From: a virus
Virus record (IMG/VR): IMGVR_UViG_3300047367_000240
Coordinates: 1 to 20,297 of that record
DNA length: 20,297 nt
Reading direction: 5' to 3' (one strand)
Shown here one piece after another: positions 5,731 through 12,358 of the stretch. Position 1 is the first letter of the stretch; each line of letters begins with the position of its first letter. The position numbers and the translations under genes were made by a program. The notes under the pieces were generated by a model that did not search any database, was not told the DNA's origin, and was given only the letters and a program-made list of their open reading frames with translations.

Positions 5731-8700
5731 GTGGCAATACATGTGGAGTACGGCTCACAGGTAAGGGAGCCAGAACAGATAATAGTTAAAGGTAACGCGG
5801 GTACACTGCGGGCCGTTAATTATGTGCTGGTTAACAACAGCGGCGTGCTGACAACAGCTTGGAACGCTATCTATACAACAAGCCGCACCACGCAGGTAAC
5901 AACTAGCTATACGACTACCTTTGCTACCGATAAAACCACTACGTTTGACACCACGTTTAATACAACGACATCCTTTGCAACGTTGTATGGCACTACGCGC
6001 AGCACTACAACATCGTACGATACAAGTCGATCAACCAGCAACGCTACCGGTACGTCTTACCTAACGGATTACCAAACATCGCGCAGCACTACTACAGCCT
6101 ATACAACAAGCTTTGCAACCGCATCTAGCACTAGCCATGAGACAACCACTACGTATACCACTACGTTTGGTACTGCTAGTAACACAAGCCGTACAACAAG
6201 CCATAGCACTACTACAACCTATGGCACGCTTAGCGGTACAAGCAGAACTACAACTACTAGTTATACCACTAACTTTGGTACGGCCAGCACCACTAGTAGG
6301 GCTACAACAACAACGTTTACCACTAGTTATGGCACGCTTAGCACCACTAGCCAAAGCACAACGACTAGTTATACAACTACGTTTGGTACAGCCAGCACCA
6401 CTAGTAATACAACTGAAACATCGTTTACTACAACGTTTGGCACAAGCAATTCTACCAGCAATGCTACTACCACAACGTTTACCACAACATATGGTACGGC
6501 GAGTAGCACTAACCGTGGCACTACCACGACGTACGCAACTACGTACCAAACTAGTCGCAGCACAAACCAAGGTACTACTACTAGCTACGCCACGCTATCG
6601 TCAACATCACGGGCTACAACAACAGCGTTTGCAACTGCATATGTTACGAGCCGAGGTACAAGCAAAAGTACAACCACGACATTTGGCACGCTGTCCGGTA
6701 CTAGCCGTGCCACAACGACAGCGTTTAGTACCAATTATGGTACTAGCAAAAGCACAACCACTGCATTTACCACAGCATTTGCAACTGGCACTAGCCGGAG
6801 CACCACCACGGCCTATAATACGGCAAGGGATACCGGCACTAGCCGTTCTACGACCACTGCTTTTAATACAAATTACGGTACTAGTAATAGTACAACTACA
6901 AGCTTTACTACTACGTTTGCAACCGGTACTAGCAAAAGCACAACTACTAGCTACACCACTACGTTTGCAACTGGCACTAGCAAGAGTACAACTACTAGCT
7001 ACACTACCTCGTATAATACAAGCAGTGGGACAAGTAAAAGTACCACCACCAGCTTTAACACCACGACTACCTTTGGCACTAGCAGGGCAACCACTACAAG
7101 CTATAACACCAGCCGTGCAACAGGCACCAGTAAGAGCACCACAACGTCCTATACAACTACGTTTGGTACTAGCCGTGGCACAAGCAAAAGTACAACCACC
7201 AGCTATACCACTACGTACAACACTAGCCGTGGCACTAGTAAATCTACTACCACTAGCTATACGACTTCTTACAATACTAGCCGTAGCACAACCAAAAATA
7301 CTAGCTACACGACCACGTATGGAACTAGCCGTACCACAAGCAAAAGCACTAACAAAACTACGACCTTTAACACGACAGTAACCAGCAGCAGCACTGATGG
7401 CCCACGCCAAACAACGGGCACTTATTACATCGTGTTCAACCTGTTTTTTTGGGCGGGGGTCAACGTTGGTACCACCACTGGAAACACGCTCACTGTGGGC
7501 GGTGCAACTTATACTAGGGGAGCCCTTTATTATTCGGCTTACAACCCCTACATCGGTGCGGTTTTTTATTACCAAATTTCTAAAACAACAACGTCTTCAT
7601 CGACCCAAAGCACCAGCCGTAGTACAGCTAAAACTACGTCTTACACGACTAGTTACAACACCAGCCGCAGCACTTCAAAAGTTACGGGTTATACAACTGT
7701 ATACGGGACATCACGCGGTACCAGTAAAAGCACTACGACAAGCTATACAACCACGTATGCGACTAGTCACGGCACAAGCAAGTCGACTACTACAAGCTAT
7801 ACGACCAGCTTTAATACATCGAGCGGTACTAGTAAAAGCACTACTACAAGCTATAACACCACCACTACGTTTGGGACTAGCCATAGCACCACCACAAGCT
7901 ACAACACCAGCCGAGCGACAGGCACAAGCAGGGCCACCACTACCTCGTATACCACTACGTTTGGGACTTCACGCGGTACAAGCAAGTCAACCACTACGTC
8001 CTTCAATACCAACACATCGCGCGGTACAAGCAGGGCAACTACCACGGCGTTTAACACCAATACGTCACGCGGAACGACTAGGGCAACCACCACTAGCTAT
8101 AACACTTTAAGCGGTACTAGCCGTGCGACTACAACCTCGTTTGACACAGCCACAACTTTTGGCACCAGCAAAAGCACTACCACCGCTTTTGATACGACTA
8201 CAAGCCGTGGCACCAGTCGCGCTACTACTACAAGCTATAACACGCTAAGCGGTACAAGCCGCAGCACCACAACTGCGTTTAACACCACTTACCAAACCAG
8301 TAAGGCTACCACTACTAGCTATACAACAAGCTTTAATACGGACAGCACTACTAGCCGCTCGACTACCACTACGTTTAATACAAACTACGTGACTAGCCAT
8401 AGCACTACGACAACGTTTACGACTACTTTTGGCACGGCAAGCACCACAAGCCGTACAACGACAACTACGTTTAACACTACGTACCAGACGAGCAGGAGCA
8501 CCAGCAAGTCCACCACGACCACGTTTACTACTTCGTACAATACGAGCCGTGGCACCAGTAAGGATACAACCACCACGTTTACAACTACGTACCAAACAAG
8601 CCGTGGCACTAGCAATGCTACTACCACAGCATTCAGTACAACGTATGTGACGAGCCGCAGTACCGATAAAAGTACAACAACGGCGTTTGCCACGACCTAT

Positions 8701-9201
8701 GCCACCAGTCGCGGCACCAGCAACGATACAACAACTTCGTTTGATACCACGTACCAGACAAGCAACGCTACAAACACAGCATACGGCACCACATTTAGCA
8801 CCACGTACCAAACTAGCCGTACTACTGATAACGGCACTACCACAACGTTTGATACTGACTACCAGACGAGCCGTGGTACGAGCCACGCAACAGCCACATC
8901 GTTTGCAACAGATAGCACCACAAGCCGAAGCACTACCACAACGTTTGATACAACATTTGGTACAAGCAACGCCACTACAACGGCCTTTAACACAAACAGC
9001 ACAACCATACGCCAAACGTCTACAGGCACGCAGACAAGCAGGCTTACTGCCGTTGACACAGGCCGCAGCACGCTAACAACGATTAACACCGATACTGTTG
9101 TCTATGAGCGCGCAACTGGTACAGGGCAGACCACAGAAGTAAGCAGTGGCAGTGCAGCATCAAGCCGTTATTGGGACGGCTCACAATGGGTAGAAGAATA
9201 A
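5731..9201 (+). CDS. Giant Thr/Ser-rich repeat tail fibre protein
   Basis: This gene encodes 1156 residues and is probably a long tail fibre or appendage shaft. Residues 1-50 form a non-repetitive head (AIHVEYGSQVREPEQIIVKG). From residue 78 to about 550 and from about 628 to 1095 the protein is an array of units such as TTTSYTTTFGTSRGTSKS. These have alternating small residues (Ser/Thr/Gly) and Tyr/Phe/Arg/Lys spaced by Thr. Residues 551-618 are a unique hydrophobic island. The tail end (about 1096-1156) is non-repetitive and closes with RYWDGSQWVEE. Translation starts at GTG 5731 with AGGG seven bases upstream; no in-frame ATG is nearby. The alternating pattern predicts continuous beta structure, probably trimeric. 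Long open frames in other phases result from the repeat composition. The virion role is inferred from the neighbouring fibre genes. Confidence 0.8.
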   Translation: MAIHVEYGSQVREPEQIIVKGNAGTLRAVNYVLVNNSGVLTTAWNAIYTTSRTTQVTTSYTTTFATDKTTTFDTTFNTTTSFATLYGTTRSTTTSYDTSRSTSNATGTSYLTDYQTSRSTTTAYTTSFATASSTSHETTTTYTTTFGTASNTSRTTSHSTTTTYGTLSGTSRTTTTSYTTNFGTASTTSRATTTTFTTSYGTLSTTSQSTTTSYTTTFGTASTTSNTTETSFTTTFGTSNSTSNATTTTFTTTYGTASSTNRGTTTTYATTYQTSRSTNQGTTTSYATLSSTSRATTTAFATAYVTSRGTSKSTTTTFGTLSGTSRATTTAFSTNYGTSKSTTTAFTTAFATGTSRSTTTAYNTARDTGTSRSTTTAFNTNYGTSNSTTTSFTTTFATGTSKSTTTSYTTTFATGTSKSTTTSYTTSYNTSSGTSKSTTTSFNTTTTFGTSRATTTSYNTSRATGTSKSTTTSYTTTFGTSRGTSKSTTTSYTTTYNTSRGTSKSTTTSYTTSYNTSRSTTKNTSYTTTYGTSRTTSKSTNKTTTFNTTVTSSSTDGPRQTTGTYYIVFNLFFWAGVNVGTTTGNTLTVGGATYTRGALYYSAYNPYIGAVFYYQISKTTTSSSTQSTSRSTAKTTSYTTSYNTSRSTSKVTGYTTVYGTSRGTSKSTTTSYTTTYATSHGTSKSTTTSYTTSFNTSSGTSKSTTTSYNTTTTFGTSHSTTTSYNTSRATGTSRATTTSYTTTFGTSRGTSKSTTTSFNTNTSRGTSRATTTAFNTNTSRGTTRATTTSYNTLSGTSRATTTSFDTATTFGTSKSTTTAFDTTTSRGTSRATTTSYNTLSGTSRSTTTAFNTTYQTSKATTTSYTTSFNTDSTTSRSTTTTFNTNYVTSHSTTTTFTTTFGTASTTSRTTTTTFNTTYQTSRSTSKSTTTTFTTSYNTSRGTSKDTTTTFTTTYQTSRGTSNATTTAFSTTYVTSRSTDKSTTTAFATTYATSRGTSNDTTTSFDTTYQTSNATNTAYGTTFSTTYQTSRTTDNGTTTTFDTDYQTSRGTSHATATSFATDSTTSRSTTTTFDTTFGTSNATTTAFNTNSTTIRQTSTGTQTSRLTAVDTGRSTLTTINTDTVVYERATGTGQTTEVSSGSAASSRYWDGSQWVEE
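5962..7377 (+). repeat. First Thr/Ser repeat array (27 regular units plus an irregular end)
   Basis: Anchoring on T-x-T-[S/T/A]-[Y/F], residues 78-523 divide into 27 consecutive units: 8 of 14 residues, 6 of 16, 12 of 18 and one of 22. They are followed by an irregular 27-residue end. No regular unit has an odd length. At DNA level the repeats are diverged, rich in ACN (Thr) and AGY/TCN (Ser) codons. Confidence 0.85.
7381..7584 (+). other. Unique hydrophobic island domain inside the repeat fibre
   Basis: Residues about 551-618 interrupt the array. The segment includes DGPRQTTGTYYIVFNLFFW, then AGVNVGTTTGNTLTVGG, ATYTRGALYYSAYNPYIG and AVFYYQISK. It is rich in aromatic and aliphatic residues and poor in the repeat motif, and lies near the middle of the protein. 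It may be a globular knob or hinge. Confidence 0.7.
7612..9015 (+). repeat. Second Thr/Ser repeat array (irregular start plus 26 regular units)
   Basis: After a transitional segment (residues 628-667), residues 668-1095 divide into 26 consecutive units: 8 of 14 residues, 6 of 16, 11 of 18 and one of 22, again all even. A 64-residue block at 694-757 repeats residues 428-491 with 58 identities, showing an ancient internal duplication around the island. Confidence 0.85.
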
Positions 9202-9347
9202 TGAGCGAAGTTGAAGACATGCAGCACCGGTTGGAAAGCACCTTGGATATTGTGCTAGATCATTTCCGTGAAACCGAGGAAAGGATAGCGGCCTTGGAAG
9301 CCGAAATTGAGGGGTTAAAAAATGGGATTCAAGAAATCAGCAATTAA
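9201..9347 (+). CDS. Small coiled-coil protein, possible fibre assembly factor
   Basis: This 48-residue ORF starts in the stop codon of the giant fibre (TAATG at 9199-9203) and ends 26 bases inside the next gene in another frame. The sequence begins MSEVEDMQHRLESTLDIVLD. Leu/Ile/Val residues recur at heptad spacing through LDHFRETEERIAALEAEIEG, so almost the whole protein is a predicted acidic coiled coil. The tight coupling to the fibre gene on one side and overlap with the next gene on the other argue that it is a real gene. Small coiled-coil proteins after fibre genes can be assembly chaperones or trimerisation factors; that role is inferred. No database family is recognised. Confidence 0.6.
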   Translation: MSEVEDMQHRLESTLDIVLDHFRETEERIAALEAEIEGLKNGIQEISN

Positions 9348-10203
9348 TGAAGAACTAGGCAACGCTGCCACACACTTTTTTAAAAGCGGTAACGTAATAC
9401 GAAGCAGTGCAAACAAATCACTGGACGATGTGCGCCAAGTGTTGCCCGCAAATGGCCCAAACGGTACCCGCGTTGAATATGATGTTTGGTACGACTTGGG
9501 CTGTACGGATAGGGTGCATGGGTACGTTTACACGGACATAATGACGCAATTCCTGTATTTGCGTGCAGCCGGTGCACATTGGAGCCATAAGGTTATGGCT
9601 GAGGCTGCTGATGGGCCAGCCACGGCTGATGGGCAGCGCATATTTGAAAGTATTGCTAACCTAGCGGGGGATAAATACATGCTCCGCAAAAGCCACGTAA
9701 AAGCCCCATTCGTTATTTTCTTAGCTGGCACCAACATAATTGAAAAAGCTACTGATTGGGGCAAAGTAAGGAATGCTGTTGACCAAGGCGCAAAGCTTAA
9801 GTGCCACCCGCTTACCGCACCGCCTTTGCTTGCATCACTTAAAAACCGTTTTGGCACCGACAATATTTTAGACAAAAAGTTATCCGGTCACGAACTACTT
9901 AACCAAGCCAGTATTGTGGGTTGCACAGACAACAGCGAGATGGGTTTAGTAGCATTAGCCAAAGGTAAAACTGTTTACCGGTTTGGCCCCCAGCACACCC
10001 AATTCACCTATAGCGCGATCTACAATACTGTTTGGCAAGGTGGTCAACCAAGTACGAAAAGGCTGGTGGCCATACTTAGCAGCCCCAACACAGGACTTAT
10101 CCCAACCATAGAAACTAGCTACTCAGCCCAAGACCGTATAAGCCGTTTTTTCGCCTATTTCAGCAAGGTACCGCATGTCGCACCCAAACATACTAATCCT
10201 TGA
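9322..10203 (+). CDS. Glycosyltransferase-like protein (GT-B/capsule-synthesis type)
   Basis: This gene encodes 293 residues. The C-terminal half resembles the donor-binding domain of GT-B enzymes of the capsule-synthesis (KpsC/KpsS) and polysialyltransferase-like type. It has KCHP (160-163), then a helix, ELLNQASIVGCTDNSEMGLV (191-210) and ALAKGKTVYRFG (211-222). These match the usual 'KxHP ... a..V.t.NS..g.eAl..GKpV...G' pattern, but with E after NS in place of T. The N-terminal half contains a Trp/Tyr-rich segment and VKAPFVIFLAGT (126-137). GAGGGG (9309-9314) lies seven bases before the ATG. It is not a usual tail-morphogenesis gene; next to a Thr/Ser-rich fibre it could modify the fibre, or alternatively the host envelope. 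The assignment is from motif reading only. Confidence 0.5.
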   Translation: MGFKKSAINEELGNAATHFFKSGNVIRSSANKSLDDVRQVLPANGPNGTRVEYDVWYDLGCTDRVHGYVYTDIMTQFLYLRAAGAHWSHKVMAEAADGPATADGQRIFESIANLAGDKYMLRKSHVKAPFVIFLAGTNIIEKATDWGKVRNAVDQGAKLKCHPLTAPPLLASLKNRFGTDNILDKKLSGHELLNQASIVGCTDNSEMGLVALAKGKTVYRFGPQHTQFTYSAIYNTVWQGGQPSTKRLVAILSSPNTGLIPTIETSYSAQDRISRFFAYFSKVPHVAPKHTNP

Positions 10204-10888
10204 AGAAAACGACCTAGCGGCCATGACATTGGCCAGTATTAAGGCGTATGCACCAAAGTCAAAGGTAGCAGTGGTTTCCTGTGATGGCGAAGGGTCTAGG
10301 ATACGTACAGCTTTACAATGCACAAATAAGGTGACTCTATGCGTACAAAGTGGTGTAATACTGCAATCTGGGATTATATATATGCCGCCAATGGCACGGT
10401 TATCAAGTTACAGTATTACTATTAGCCGTGCGCACGTTTTTATAGACCACCCAAGGCAAAGCCATATTTACGGCTTAATGGGGCTGGAGGCACACAAGGG
10501 GGTAATGGATACATCGGTGTTTTTTATAAACCCAGAAAGGTGGCCAGAAACACCATTGGTTGATAGGGGTGCGATGCGGGACAAGAAAAAACTTGTTATG
10601 CCGCGCTATATGAACCACAAAGCAGACGCGGCACTGGAGGCCGTTAGCGCATGGGGAGCATTGCAATACGGCATGCTAGGCCATGGCGCTGGAATACTAA
10701 ATTACACCCAGCATTATTTACGCGGGTATGCCACGCCAAACGAAATGTACGGCTACCCTTTAGAACTGGCATTGCCGTTTATAGATGATTTACAGCCAAC
10801 CATGAAAGATAGGGTTTGGCGGTTAGGCTCAAAAGCCAAAACAGTAGGCGCGCTCTTAAGAACTGGCCTGCAAACTTTTTATGAATAA
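10175..10888 (+). CDS. Possible GT-A-like glycosyltransferase
   Basis: This gene encodes 237 residues and overlaps the preceding gene by 29 bases; AAGG (10165-10168) lies six bases before the ATG. The N-terminus NILILEENDLAAMTLASIKA, followed by KVAVVSCDGEGSRI, has the beta-alpha-beta pattern of GT-A nucleotide-sugar-binding domains. DTSVFFINPERWPE (112-125) recalls the 'sGvmlin..kW' segment of GT8-like enzymes. A clear DxD metal-binding motif is not visible at the expected place, so it may be divergent, inactive or not a glycosyltransferase. The C-terminal half has AWGALQYGMLGHGAGILNY. The overlap with the GT-B-like gene suggests a common function. Confidence 0.35.
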   Translation: MSHPNILILEENDLAAMTLASIKAYAPKSKVAVVSCDGEGSRIRTALQCTNKVTLCVQSGVILQSGIIYMPPMARLSSYSITISRAHVFIDHPRQSHIYGLMGLEAHKGVMDTSVFFINPERWPETPLVDRGAMRDKKKLVMPRYMNHKADAALEAVSAWGALQYGMLGHGAGILNYTQHYLRGYATPNEMYGYPLELALPFIDDLQPTMKDRVWRLGSKAKTVGALLRTGLQTFYE

Positions 10889-10912
10889 CATTGCGACCAT
10901 AGGAGGACGGGA

Positions 10913-11557
10913 ATGGAACAGGTACATGAATCGTTGCATAACGAACTAAACTACTTAGCTATGATAAATAGCCTGTTAGAAAACCATGTTGATAGAAGCC
11001 ACGATGATGGTAACTCTATTGCTGGGTTGGGGGTGCAGGTAGGGTTTGATTTAGGGAAAAGCTTTCCGTCCCTTACTTGCCACCCAGTTGATGTAGAGGA
11101 AATGGCAGAGCGCGCCATAATGTTTATGAAAGCAAACAAAAGGGCCATTGCCGCCTTGCGCACACAGCTTGCCGGTAACCCCGATGGGCTTAGCTGCCCC
11201 ATAACCGTAAAGCATAGCCATGTTATAGCCGTGCAGGCGATCCAGCGCGGTAATGTAATGGACATAAACGTGCAGGCGGGCAACGTAGACCTGCTTAATT
11301 ACTTACCATGTTTAATGGCAGAGATGGGCATGTTTGCCTTTATGTTTGCCGCAGGCAGCGGCTGCTTAGCGCAAAACCTTAGCATGCAGTTTGCCACCAT
11401 ATGCATGCCTAAAGAAGCCATGGATGATGCAAGGGTGTTGCTGAACACTGAAATTTCACCGCCCAACGTAATTAGTTTACGTGAGGGGGCAAAACTAACA
11501 AACATCAAGCCCGCCGATATAGCTATTACACCTTGGGCTGATTGGGCTGCCGCATAG
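10913..11557 (+). CDS. Thymidylate-synthase-fold protein lacking catalytic residues
   Basis: This gene encodes 214 residues (ThyA is about 264). The N-terminus aligns by eye with ThyA: ELNYLAMINSLLENHVDRS (11-29), DDGNSIAGLGVQVGFDL (31-47) and KSFPSLT (49-55) correspond to the YL..L..iL..G....DRTG.g..s.FG.q..f.L...FPLLT region. In the second half HSHVIAVQAIQRGNVMDINV (101-120) matches the strands after the active-site Cys. However, the PCH cysteine position is S102, the QRS motif is QAG (121-123), the PFN Asn is replaced by Leu (PCL, 132-134), and the DxHxY motif is absent. It is therefore unlikely to methylate dUMP. AGGAGG (10901-10906) gives a strong start. Its role beside glycosyltransferase-like genes is unknown. 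Confidence 0.45.
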   Translation: MEQVHESLHNELNYLAMINSLLENHVDRSHDDGNSIAGLGVQVGFDLGKSFPSLTCHPVDVEEMAERAIMFMKANKRAIAALRTQLAGNPDGLSCPITVKHSHVIAVQAIQRGNVMDINVQAGNVDLLNYLPCLMAEMGMFAFMFAAGSGCLAQNLSMQFATICMPKEAMDDARVLLNTEISPPNVISLREGAKLTNIKPADIAITPWADWAAA

Positions 11558-11567
11558 GGTTAGGGTT

Positions 11568-12131
11568 ATGATTACTTTTTCCACTGTAACTGCAATAGAC
11601 GATACTGAATTTGATCGTATATATGCTGATTCATTAGCAGGCGTAGAAAACGGCTGGCCTTGGCATTGGTGGCCAGACCACACTACGCCCGAGCAGAAAA
11701 AAGCGTTTATACGCAGCCAGTATGACCTGTTTATTGATTCTGATTTAGCTGGCTCATTTGTTTTTTCTGTATGCGAGGATGATAGGCTTTTAGGCTTGTA
11801 TGCAGCTACGCTAAACGATGGCGTTATGGAAGTAAGCCTAAGCCTATTTGGTTTGGACATTACCGCATCTAAGGCTTGGGCATATGGTAATGAGCAGTCA
11901 GTGCAAGCGCGTAATACTTACTGGGAAAGCTTGGGTATAAGTGGTTGGGTGTTTTCTATACCTGATTTGCAGTCTGACTTGCGCGCGTTTATCAGCACAG
12001 CAAGTGGGACGCTAATGGGCACGGTAAACAGCACGCAAGCCGAAACCCACGATACGCCCCAAGCTGTGATTGACGAAAGGGGAACCCCTGACAGCTTTGG
12101 CATAGTAAACTATGCACTTGTAGCCGCCTAA
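11568..12131 (+). CDS. Unknown protein, possible GNAT-like acetyltransferase
   Basis: This gene encodes 187 residues. It begins ITFSTVTAIDDTEFDRIYAD and has a Trp-rich WPWHWWPDHTTPEQKKAF segment (about 30-47). FVFSVCEDDRLLGLYAATL and a following strand (VMEVSLSLFG), a helix and YWESLGISGWVFSIP are compatible with a GNAT fold, but the acetyl-CoA loop (R/QxxGxG/A) is not evident. It follows the TS-like gene by 10 bp, with AGGGTTAGGG just upstream of the ATG, and is the last gene before a control region. The function is uncertain; an N-acetyl- or acyl-transferase would fit a sugar-modification cassette. Confidence 0.3.
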   Translation: MITFSTVTAIDDTEFDRIYADSLAGVENGWPWHWWPDHTTPEQKKAFIRSQYDLFIDSDLAGSFVFSVCEDDRLLGLYAATLNDGVMEVSLSLFGLDITASKAWAYGNEQSVQARNTYWESLGISGWVFSIPDLQSDLRAFISTASGTLMGTVNSTQAETHDTPQAVIDERGTPDSFGIVNYALVAA

Positions 12132-12180
12132 CGCCTATCCGCATACCGTTACTGATATACATGCAATGCAGATAAGTGAT

Positions 12181-12209
12181 TTCCGATCATAGCTGATCGC
12201 CCCTATAAT
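12181..12209 (+). promoter_or_regulatory. Possible promoter with an inverted repeat in the spacer
   Basis: A perfect TATAAT (12204-12209) lies 17 bp after a weak TTCCGA (12181-12186, 3/6). The inverted repeat CGATCA-TAGC-TGATCG (12184-12199) occupies the spacer. It would drive the tiny ORF at 12240 and the downstream head-tail genes. The -35 box is poor, so regulation by a protein bound at the repeat is possible. Confidence 0.35.
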
Positions 12210-12239
12210 GCCGCCTCATTTACGCACCCAGAGGCAGCA

Positions 12240-12311
12240 GTGTTTTTTATCATTTGTTTTACCCTATTAACCCTTACCCTTGTAGCATTTGACGATCTAA
12301 CAAATTGTTGA
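12240..12311 (+). CDS. Possible 23-residue membrane peptide
   Basis: A GTG start (12240) has GAGG five bases upstream (12231-12234). It begins a 23-codon ORF whose product is almost entirely hydrophobic (FFIICFTLLTLTLVAF, then DDLTNC), long enough for one membrane span. It lies in an otherwise empty 242-bp gap about 24 bp after the predicted start of the TATAAT promoter at 12204. The stop codon overlaps the next -35 box. A short hydrophobic run could arise by chance in T-rich DNA, so this is tentative. Confidence 0.25.
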   Translation: MFFIICFTLLTLTLVAFDDLTNC

Positions 12312-12339
12312 TGACCGTTGGCTAGTTTGGGACTAATAT
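12311..12339 (+). promoter_or_regulatory. Rightward promoter for the head-closure genes
   Basis: ATGACC (12311-12316), a 17-bp spacer and TAATAT (12334-12339) lie 34 bp before the ATG at 12374. The preceding AAATTGTTG (12302-12310) is identical to that at 13282-13290. Each box matches the consensus at 4/6, as expected for regulated promoters. Confidence 0.5.
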
Positions 12340-12343
12340 ATGT

Positions 12344-12358
12344 AGTGCCAATAGCACT
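12344..12358. promoter_or_regulatory. Operator copy (site 3)
   Basis: AGTGCCAATAGCACT differs from the 616-630 palindrome at only two of 15 positions and is itself a near-perfect inverted repeat. It lies five bases after the -10 box and covers the predicted transcription start. Confidence 0.55.

Noticed and set aside
6113-7381. 422-codon open frame in the +1 phase of the repeat fibre
   Set aside because: The repeated ACN and AGC codons contain few stops in any phase, so long alternative frames are expected; the product is low-complexity Leu/Gln/Pro/Ala with no start signal.
6607-7575. Long Cys/Ser-rich minus-strand frames under the fibre repeats
   Set aside because: These are complements of the same codon bias, without ribosome sites, and with odd composition.
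5962-9015. CRISPR-like array
   Set aside because: The periodicity is in the protein and the DNA repeats are degenerate, in frame and without spacers of constant length.
5962-9015. Ice-binding (antifreeze) protein because of the Thr-x-Thr ladder
   Set aside because: Known TxT ice-binding proteins have regular short coils with fixed spacing; here unit length varies, large aromatic and basic residues recur, and the context is phage fibres.
4205-9201. Diversity-generating retroelement acting on fibre genes
   Set aside because: No reverse transcriptase or template repeat is present in the window, and no C-terminal lectin-like variable region is seen.
10384-10398. Fifth operator copy (CCAATGGCAC) inside the 10175-10888 gene
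   Set aside because: It lies in coding DNA, lacks the left arm and has no promoter next to it.
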